Shown here: in pieces, positions 60,101-64,000 of the stretch
Position numbering within the stretch: the stretch's first letter is position 1
Layout: every line of letters starts with the position of its first letter
Source of the DNA: Ottelia alismoides
Lineage: Eukaryota > Streptophyta > Magnoliopsida > Alismatales > Hydrocharitaceae
Assembly (NCBI GenBank): GCA_037367405.1
Contig: JAZKJV010009336.1
Location: 620,001 to 684,000 of the forward strand
Length of the DNA stretch: 64,000 nt
Direction: 5' to 3'
Notes under the pieces: model-generated
What the model saw: the letters and a program-made list of their open reading frames with translations, nothing else
The model's database searches: none
Told to the model about the DNA's origin: nothing
Translations under genes and position numbers: made by a program

Positions 60101-61730
60101 TCACAAAATTAATTCTTACTCCACATGAGTCGCAACCGATTCCGACGTGAATTTCTGGCACATCCTTATCCAGGCATAAAACCCCATCCTTAATCTCGAC
60201 AACCACCTTTTTCTTCGCCATGCTAGTTGAAGCAGAACCTAAAAAGAAAACACGTGGAGAAATTGCTTCTCTGAGCATTACCAAGATTTAGCATCAAATC
60301 CTGCTTGAGTTTACAAAAATATTAAGCTTGTCCAGTTACCCTAAAACAATAAACTACTGGCTCAAACTGTAACTTCGAAAATAGGAATTTTTACATAGAT
60401 TTTCCTATAAATATTTGATATTATGCATGTATGCATCATCTTGCATAAATGTCCCTGCAAGGTTAATGATTTTTACACAAAAACCTCTTAGATTGTACAA
60501 AGATAAGACTTTCGTTTGCTATTCATAAGAATTCATGTTCTTTGAAGATTCACGCATATTTACGTCTGAAGTACAATGATTCTCTTCAGTGGAAAATCAT
60601 TTATACCAAGACATGCAAATGATGATTTTTATCCTTTCTTTAAGAAAACATTGAACATATTCTAGTTCTTTCATGGACTTTGGAATGCCAAATGACCAAA
60701 AACTTTCTAACTGACAAGAAAATTGAGAATCGACGCATATATCTCTCAGACACTGACATCAACGTGTAAACAAATAAATATTATAGGGTTCATATGTGAT
60801 TATACAAAATAAAGAAGTATTTGTGTATTTATGCTTGCCACCAAACCGTCCATATGTTTTTGTGATGAGAAATCAAATGTTTACATGTGTATTTATGCAA
60901 GACTCCTGAACTTATGTGTGTAGCTTTAGGAGGGTGGCAAAGATACAAGTATGAGGAAAAGAATGAACTTCCTTAAACACTTAATTGATGGAAATAAAAT
61001 GAATGATGCAAGGGCCTGGGGGAGGCCCTGCAAACTCACTTCAAGGCTTTTACTAGGTTTAGACCACTAGTAGCATGTCAGGGCTTTCGGAGGAAACCAA
61101 GAAGGGACGTGAATATAGGTAAGCATGATATCAAGAATATTAAAAATTAGAATGTGTGTTAAGGAAGAAGGAAAGCTTACTAGATGACTGGCTCCCTTTC
61201 TGAGGTCCCCTCTCAATCTGAAACAAAGCCCTTCTTTTTTCATATTCTTCAGGAAAATGTTTCTCCAGAAAGTGATCCAGATCTAAACAAACTTTAGGTG
61301 GATCACCAGGATGCCGGCTTTGGCATACTTGACAGTCAATAGTTCCACTAAACATGTTGACCATACAAGACCCACAATATACTGCACCGAAGAAACTAAC
61401 AATCACCATTCACGTTAATCGCTTCATTACATACGAACTTAAATGTATACCATGGCCACAATTTAAAACAGTTGGTAGGAAGAGAATCTCATTGCAGTTA
61501 GCACACAATAAATCTGAAACACGGACAGCTTCACATCTATCCTGTGGACAGCTTGCATCAGCATCAGGTTTTATCTGCTCTGCACCATGCATTTTTATTC
61601 CAAGTGAAATGCATTAATAAAGCAAACATGGAGCCAGCAATCTTAGTATAGAAATTCTCACTTGCACCGCAACCTTCCAACATATAATCAGGTAATTGAG
61701 GAGAGAACACATCTGCACTTCTTTCTTCCT
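38904..61730 (-). CDS. PRT1-like N-degron E3 ubiquitin ligase, 3' part
   Basis: PRT1 (PROTEOLYSIS 1) proteins recognise aromatic N-terminal residues and ubiquitinate the substrate; they have two RING fingers and a ZZ-type finger. Minus-strand exons found: 61662-61730, 61451-61579, 61181-61381, 60120-60238, 38904-39128. All junctions are GT-AG and phases agree, with no stop across 743 bases. RING2 has CANC, CGH, YCGSC and CQVC, followed by PKVCLDLDHFLE and FPEEY. The ZZ finger has CDSCG, then RYRCRDC, DLCEHC and PGRFNQQHTPDH. The C-terminus is short, ending at a TGA after GQGSSLDR. The first RING and start codon are not in the window and should lie to the right. The last intron is 20,991 bp and full of transposons. 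Confidence 0.9.
39468..40722. mobile_element. TIR element (MULE-like), non-autonomous
   Basis: The left end reads TTCAAATAAGATTGGGACTC and continues CACCAC; the right end, read inward, reads TTCAAATGAGATTGGGGCTC and then CACCAC. These are about 26-bp inverted repeats around 1.25 kb. The inside is non-coding: a CT/GA-rich GC-rich block (39660-40060), then repeated TTTTACAAATCTCAAATC-like words (40060-40150). No target duplication could be fixed. Confidence 0.6.
40723..41274. other. Intron sequence, no element recognised
   Basis: Starts with a (GT)n microsatellite (40730-40743). No coding similarity. Confidence 0.5.
41267..41487. mobile_element. hAT-like short element (CGAAATTTCG type)
   Basis: 41275-41479 (205 bp) is filled with ATTTCGGTC/GACCGAAAT words. 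The ends CAAGGCCCTAAATATCGG and, inward, CATGGTCTCACATTTCGG agree at 12 of 18 bases. The flanks TATGGAGA and GATGGAAA agree at 6 of 8, a plausible aged hAT duplication. Confidence 0.55.
41966..42355 (-). repeat. LTR-like direct repeat, left copy
   Basis: Starts TGATGCAGTCTGTATTTCG and matches 45388-45794 along its length (both have AACACAGATAGAATGATGAT and TTTGTGGCTATCGGAAGCA). It would be the 3' LTR of a minus-strand element. The true LTR may extend further right. Confidence 0.65.
42356..44005. other. Interior of the decayed LTR elements; no coding domain seen
   Basis: Includes GC-rich G-run sequence (42850-43110), whose frames are proline-rich low-complexity shadows. At 43582-43601 lies a 20-bp plus-strand copy of the start of the LTR that ends at 44338. 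No gag or pol motif recognised. Confidence 0.4.
44006..44338 (-). mobile_element. Second LTR with copia-type primer site, minus strand
   Basis: On the minus strand the LTR runs 44338 to 44018 (321 bp), starting TGTTGGAGTATATGTTGTGC and ending TTTTCTAACA. The primer site TGGTATCAAAGC (44017-44006) follows immediately. This is a 5' LTR of a different family from its surroundings; its partner LTR is missing. Confidence 0.65.
44339..45373. other. Interior of the minus-strand copia-type element; no intact gene
   Basis: G-rich plus-strand sequence (44390-44880) with GGTGG repeats. Open frames here are low-complexity and unconvincing. Confidence 0.35.
45374..45794 (-). mobile_element. LTR-like direct repeat, right copy, with primer site
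   Basis: 45388-45794 is the 5' LTR partner of 41966-42355. At 45374-45385, on the minus strand, is TGGTATCAGAGC, the initiator-tRNA-Met type primer site of Ty1/copia. The pair defines a minus-strand copia-type element at 41966-45794 with no recognisable coding region left. Confidence 0.65.
46130..47339 (-). pseudogene. L1 ORF2 C-terminal part (zf-RVT), broken
   Basis: The frame at 46379-46603 reads WSLKLPSHIGVFL, CNDEMDTIDHLFFH-like (YNDEMDTIDHLFFHFEK) and VWHN. This is the zinc-binding domain that follows plant L1 reverse transcriptases; one of the zinc cysteines is replaced. Upstream pieces (46552-47099) continue the same ORF2 with frameshifts. Confidence 0.65.
47340..47483 (+). repeat. 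Copia 5' LTR
   Basis: 144 bp, TG...CA ends, with CTTTCACATATGAGAGAACC upstream of the primer site. Confidence 0.88.
48015..49934 (+). pseudogene. Copia gag-protease-integrase remnant
   Basis: gag starts at the ATG near 48016 with MSENKSDVFSSGAFKGPAPI and KMDGTNYDS, and includes MFEKLHSYMPITT. The protease region has ILDSSASHH, where the catalytic DSG/DTG signature is DSS. The pre-integrase domain has the LSISQITKD pattern, then CEACQLGKHHESSF, the copia zinc motif. There are many stops and frameshifts (for example near 48105, 48230, 48360 and 49436). Confidence 0.8.
50348..50787. mobile_element. hAT-like element (AGTCGG type) inside the copia element
   Basis: 50356-50779 (424 bp) interrupts the copia pol frame. 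The ends TAGTGTTACAATAGTCGGT and, inward, CAGTGTTGCAGAAGACGGT agree at 14 of 19. The left part is a run of ATAGTCGGTCGACTAT words; the right part has GAATACCGA words. The 8-bp flanks GCACAATC/GCCTCATC agree at 5 of 8. Copia coding similarity resumes immediately to the right (SSNSDDEIYMPLP). Confidence 0.7.
51198..52774 (+). pseudogene. Copia reverse transcriptase-RNase H remnant
   Basis: The frame at 51250-51966 covers the reverse transcriptase: GCKWEFTVKHRADGSVDRYK, YQLDVKNAFLYGDLQEEV (motif A with LDVKNAF) and LVYVDDIIY (catalytic YVDD). After a frameshift near 51905, frame 52034-52459 carries TPIYPSMKLYDDD and the RNase H start CADANYAGCP. Frame 52490-52774 has CDNQTALFIANNPAFHERTK. A stop at 52457-52459 and more shifts make it inactive. 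Confidence 0.88.
52846..52990 (+). repeat. Copia 3' LTR
   Basis: 145 bp, same start and end as the 5' LTR; preceded by the purine tract GAGGGGAG. Confidence 0.88.
53030..55415 (-). pseudogene. L1 ORF2: endonuclease and reverse transcriptase, broken
   Basis: ATG at 55415-55413 begins MKVLTWNVRGMGD, the start of an L1 apurinic-type endonuclease. Reverse transcriptase pieces follow: WINEGGCKYKVFPQICK (about 54300-54240), and PLAPMLFVIVADVL with FGELSGMNLNRTKS at 53430-53230. Two local tandem duplications lie in the endonuclease region (54923-55010 and 55152-55199). Frames are broken many times. Confidence 0.75.
55416..57299 (-). pseudogene. L1 ORF1 (zinc-knuckle nucleic-acid-binding protein), broken
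   Basis: Frames at 56925-57300, 56562-56753 and 56098-56487 make up a decayed ORF1. CYICGYYGHRASSC is a CCHC zinc knuckle, followed by a second cysteine cluster CVFCGSVGYQHASC. A DUF4283-like N-terminal part was not clearly seen. Confidence 0.6.
57308..58011. mobile_element. hAT non-autonomous element (CCGGTC type) with perfect target duplication
   Basis: Element 57316-58003 (688 bp) has ends CAGGGTTTAAAAAATCGGACC-like (first 20: CAGGGTTTAAAAAATCGGAC) and, inward, CAAGGTTTTAAAAAACTGGA. Identical 8-bp flanks GTTGATAA (57308-57315, 58004-58011) confirm insertion. The subterminal regions are built of GACCGGTC, CGGTTCGGACC and CCGGTTGGACC words. It sits at the 5' side of the L1. Confidence 0.93.
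58045..58900. other. Intron sequence, no element recognised
   Basis: Very AT-rich PRT1-like intron sequence; no coding or repeat structure stands out. Confidence 0.5.
58910..59480 (+). mobile_element. Ty1/copia RNase H remnant with 3' LTR start
   Basis: The decayed sequence encodes pieces like CDNQVALFIANNTAFQE and a KHVMVDYH-like segment of copia RNase H (59215-59300). A tract AAGGGGAG at about 59428-59435 is followed by TGTTATAGTATTATTG, which looks like the start of a 3' LTR (59436). The LTR end was not determined. A 20-25 bp piece (GTCCACAGGAC-GAAAGTCTGG) is duplicated near 58980-59030. Confidence 0.65.
59481..60119. other. PRT1-like intron, right end
   Basis: Probably the remainder of the copia LTR (to about 59600), then unique intron sequence up to the exon donor at 60119. 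No gene. Confidence 0.4.
60120..60238 (-). CDS. PRT1-like exon, first half of ZZ finger
   Basis: 119 bases, acceptor TTTTTAG, donor GGA|GTAAGA. Encodes a basic linker (MAKKKVVVEIKDG) and HVGIGCDSCG, the first CxxC pair of the ZZ finger. The finger is cut right after this pair by the 21-kb intron. Confidence 0.9.
60239..61180 (-). other. PRT1-like intron between RING2 and ZZ exons
   Basis: 0.94 kb of AT-rich intron; no transposon recognised. Confidence 0.7.
61181..61381 (-). CDS. PRT1-like exon, second half of RING2
   Basis: 201 bases, acceptor GGTGCAG, donor CTA|GTAAGC. Encodes YCGSCMVNMF, CQVCQSRHPGDPPKVCLDL and FPEEYEKRRALF. Confidence 0.92.
61451..61579 (-). CDS. PRT1-like exon, first half of RING2
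   Basis: 129 bases, acceptor GGTGCAG, donor ATG|GTATAC. Encodes SDLLCANCNEILFLPTVLNC followed by GH, giving the first zinc ligands. Confidence 0.88.
61662..61730 (-). CDS. PRT1-like inter-RING exon
   Basis: 69 bases, acceptor TTTTTCTAG, donor CAA|GTGAGA. Encodes EERSADVFSPQLPDYMLEGC, the linker before RING2. The donor could alternatively be seven bases earlier (GCG|GTGCAA), but only this one gives the phase needed by the next acceptor. Confidence 0.75.
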
Positions 61731-62861
61731 CTAGAAAAATGGGAGGAAAAGTTAATTCAAAAGAATTATGCAGTATCAAACCAGTTCAAAAAATATATAT
61801 GTTACATTCATAAAGAGGTAGTTCTAGGTGTTCTAGAAGCACAAAACCAACTTTCTGACATATATTACCAGCCATTTCTTCCAACGAACTGATAGAAAAT
61901 CTTAAAGAGGTATCAAGATTCTAAAAAAGTAGAGCTAGGATGTTGACTTCCTCCATCAGTACTACATCACAGGTTATAAACAAGAATACAGAAAAAGGAA
62001 GACAGAGAAAATCAAGATATACATGATTCATTATGACACAGCAACCACCCTGCTACAGATAGGAGAATGAACCTAACAGTGTCAGATGATATATTAGTTA
62101 ATCTTGCCAAATATGATAATATCCAAGTAGTTCAACATTGCATGTGATTCAACACATACCCTCAAAATGTTGAACTTGCTACAAACTGAAATCACACACA
62201 TGCATGTTACATGACAAAACAGGACATTTTAAAACCATATTTCTCTTGGAGCTGTCAGTAAGGATGTATCTCGGATCATATTCATAAGCAAGTAAGATGC
62301 ATAAGTGAAGTCTAAGATTATGATATACCGAGAAATCTAGTTGAAACCACAACACTGGCGCAAAATCCCTCTCTCCTCAAAGGAATGTCTACACCTCTTA
62401 TGCTGGCAGAAGAAGAATGTAGGCCCCTTTCACAGAAGCCTTATTGAAAGTTTGCCTTTATCATAACGATACTCAAGCAATGGACCTCCCCCTGTAGAAA
62501 CATCAAAGTGTATGTCCTCTCATATGGACCTCAAACTGTGGGCATCTCTTATACAAGGACCTGACAATATAAGCTCATTTGCATAGAAATCTCAAAGATA
62601 GAAGGCATGAGCAATAAGGGCTGGAAATGAGACAAGACAAGTCTTCCTAATATATTAACAAAACAGTCATAAAATATAATTGGGACATAAAGACCGTACA
62701 ATAACTCTTCCATAACTCTGGCTCAAAAAAACTCCTCCAAAACACCCAACACGTACCTGGTGGAATAATAGGGGTTTCTGCCCGACTTCAAAGAAAAGAC
62801 AACTAGTGTAGAGATGAAAAATGACATTTAGCTAAATAACGTGTATGTTCTCATTTGCTAG
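61731..62861 (-). other. PRT1-like upstream intron
   Basis: No RING1-like exon (no CxxC...CGH pattern) could be found here in any minus-strand frame, so the upstream exons must lie right of the window. Confidence 0.5.
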
Positions 62862-62984
62862 TATTAGAGATTACCGTATATATTAGAGATTTCCGTATAT
62901 TGTTGTTTCTTTATTTGTCTATATTTCCTTATGCACTGTTTTCTTATGTATCACTGTTTCCTTATGTACTGTTTCCCTATGTAA

Positions 62985-63578
62985 CCCCACAGGGGTATTT
63001 ATGTAAGTTCTCCTCTGAGCACCCTAGGGTTTAGTCCTATATAAGGACCCCTAGACTTCACAGAATAAACACACAATATTTTTCTCTTCTTTTCTCCACA
63101 TGGTATCAGAGCGGCGGTCCTAAACCGGTGTTCTGATCTAATATTCCTCCGCCACCGCCCGCTCCTTCTCCCTCCCCTCCCCTCCACGACGCCCAACAGG
63201 AGCCCCGCGCTAGGCGTACGCCCCCACGTCCTAAGCCCCTCGCCCTAGGCCCCCTGCGCTCCCTCCCCCACCCCCCCCACCCCCCACAGGGGTATTTATG
63301 TAAGTTCTCCTCTGAGCACCCTAGGGTTTAGTCCTATATAAGGACCCCTAGACTTCACAGAATAAACACACAATATTTTTCTCTTCTTTTCTCCACATGG
63401 TATCAGAGCGGCGGTCCTAAACCGGTGTTCTGATCTAATATTCCTCCGCCACCGCCCGCTCCTTCTCCCTCCCCTCCACGACGCCCAACAGGAGCCCCGC
63501 GCTAGGCGTACGCCCCCACGTCCTAAGCCCCTCGCCCTAGGCCCCCTGCGCTCCCTCCCCCACCCCCCCCACCCCCCA
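62985..63578 (+). repeat. 297-bp tandem duplication of LTR end, primer site and leader
   Basis: Unit 1 starts at CACAGGGG (62988) and unit 2 at the same word at 63285. The two are nearly identical except that unit 2 lacks one CTCCC in a (CTCCC) tract. The junction carries the shared word CCCCAC. Confidence 0.9.
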
Positions 63579-63794
63579 CGCTCCTCCGTGCCCCTCGCGT
63601 CCCTCCGCCCCCTGCGATCTGCCGTAACTTTCCTGTGGCCCTAGGCTTCTGTCGTTGCCGCCCTAGGCCCTTTGTTCGACTCCGGTTTAGGGTGTTGAGC
63701 CTCCACAACTCTCCAAAAATGTGCAACTAAGGCGGTTCTACGGATCAACTACAACTTCATCTAGGTCACTTTTTCTTGACCTAGAGACGCTATC

Positions 63795-64000
63795 ATGACG
63801 TCCATCGAGACCAAGCCTATGTATCCTCCTTCTTCTTTGATGATACAAGGCACATCTATCAAGTTGAAAGGCTCCGAAAATTATGTTCTATGGTCTCGAT
63901 CCTTCAAGATATTTATTGGTGGCCAATGAATGAGTGCCATCCTCACAAAGACTCCTCCTGCTAGTGTTACCACTGATGCAAATTATGAAGCCTGGTTTGT
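63795..64000 (+). pseudogene. Copia gag N-terminus with early stop, partial
   Basis: ATG at 63795 starts MTSIETKPMYPPSSLMIQGT, then KLKGSENYVLWSRSFKIF, the DUF4219/UBN2-like N-terminus of copia gag. TGA at 63927-63929 interrupts the frame. The similarity continues after it (MSAILTKTPP, NYEAWF) to the window edge. Confidence 0.8.

Larger units (their letters stand above)
62862..64000 (+). mobile_element. Ty1/copia element, 5' part, running off the window
   Basis: 5' LTR about 62862-63100, ending TTTCTCCACA. The primer site TGGTATCAGAGCGGCGG starts at 63101, followed by a C-rich leader. A 297-bp tandem duplication repeats the LTR end, primer site and leader, so a second primer site lies at 63398. 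gag begins at 63795. The LTR start TATTAGAG probably was TGTTAGAG. Same strand opposition as the copia at 47340 relative to the host gene. Confidence 0.85.

Noticed and set aside
62340..62600. Possible first RING exon of the PRT1-like gene
   Set aside because: The minus strand has a few cysteines and histidines (HKRC) but not the CxxC...CGH...CxxC order, and no usable splice sites in phase.

Overview
This is a plant nuclear DNA window with split genes, AT-rich intergenic sequence and many plant-type transposable elements (Ty1/copia with TGGTATCAGAGC primer sites, RTE and L1 LINEs, CACTA, hAT). Codon content and gene families say flowering plant. Introns of 12 and 21 kb filled with repeats suggest a repeat-rich genome, but the species cannot be named from sequence alone.

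Three host genes could be reconstructed exon by exon, all on the minus strand. (1) A two-RRM, glycine-rich RNA-binding protein of the plant hnRNP/musashi-like type, with exon 2 at 14917-15915 and exon 1 at 28344-28566, separated by a 12.4-kb intron; a run of five G at its fifth/sixth codon breaks the frame as written. (2) A complete, undamaged five-exon Rho GDP-dissociation inhibitor (32707-36111, 206 aa). (3) The 3' half of a PRT1-like N-degron E3 ubiquitin ligase: RING2 at 61181-61579, and a ZZ zinc finger split between 60120-60238 and 38904-39128 by a 21-kb intron; its first RING lies beyond the right edge.

Layout. 1-5.4 kb: non-coding LTR-element leader with a gypsy-type primer site, and an LTR cut by an hAT element with target duplication. 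5.5-8.57 kb: 3' half of a degenerate CACTA element ending in a large array of GGGACGGTT/AACCGTCCC palindromes and a CACTACAGGCC terminus. 9.7-10.15 kb: broken fragment of a cyclopropane-fatty-acid-synthase-like gene. 10.3-11.6 kb: three adjacent MITEs. 12.6-13.8 kb: low-complexity hAT-like repeat and the 5' end of a copia element. 14.9-28.6 kb: gene 1, with two RTE LINEs, a copia fragment, an hAT element and a long degenerate tandem repeat in the intron. 28.7-32.7 kb: spacer with a MITE and a 769-bp hAT element. 32.7-36.1 kb: gene 2. 36.1-38.9 kb: spacer. 38.9-64 kb: gene 3, whose 21-kb intron holds an L1 that contains a copia element that itself contains an hAT element.

The most striking pattern is a set of hAT-type elements (4.9, 26.9, 29.5, 50.4, 57.3 kb, and weaker ones at 12.6, 24.4, 36.9 and 41.3 kb). 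Each is built almost wholly from its own 5-8 bp word in both orientations. The clearest four have matching 8-bp target duplications. No CRISPR array, rRNA or intact tRNA gene was seen. Plant introns were assigned by GT-AG sites, phase and protein family fit, without transcript evidence.
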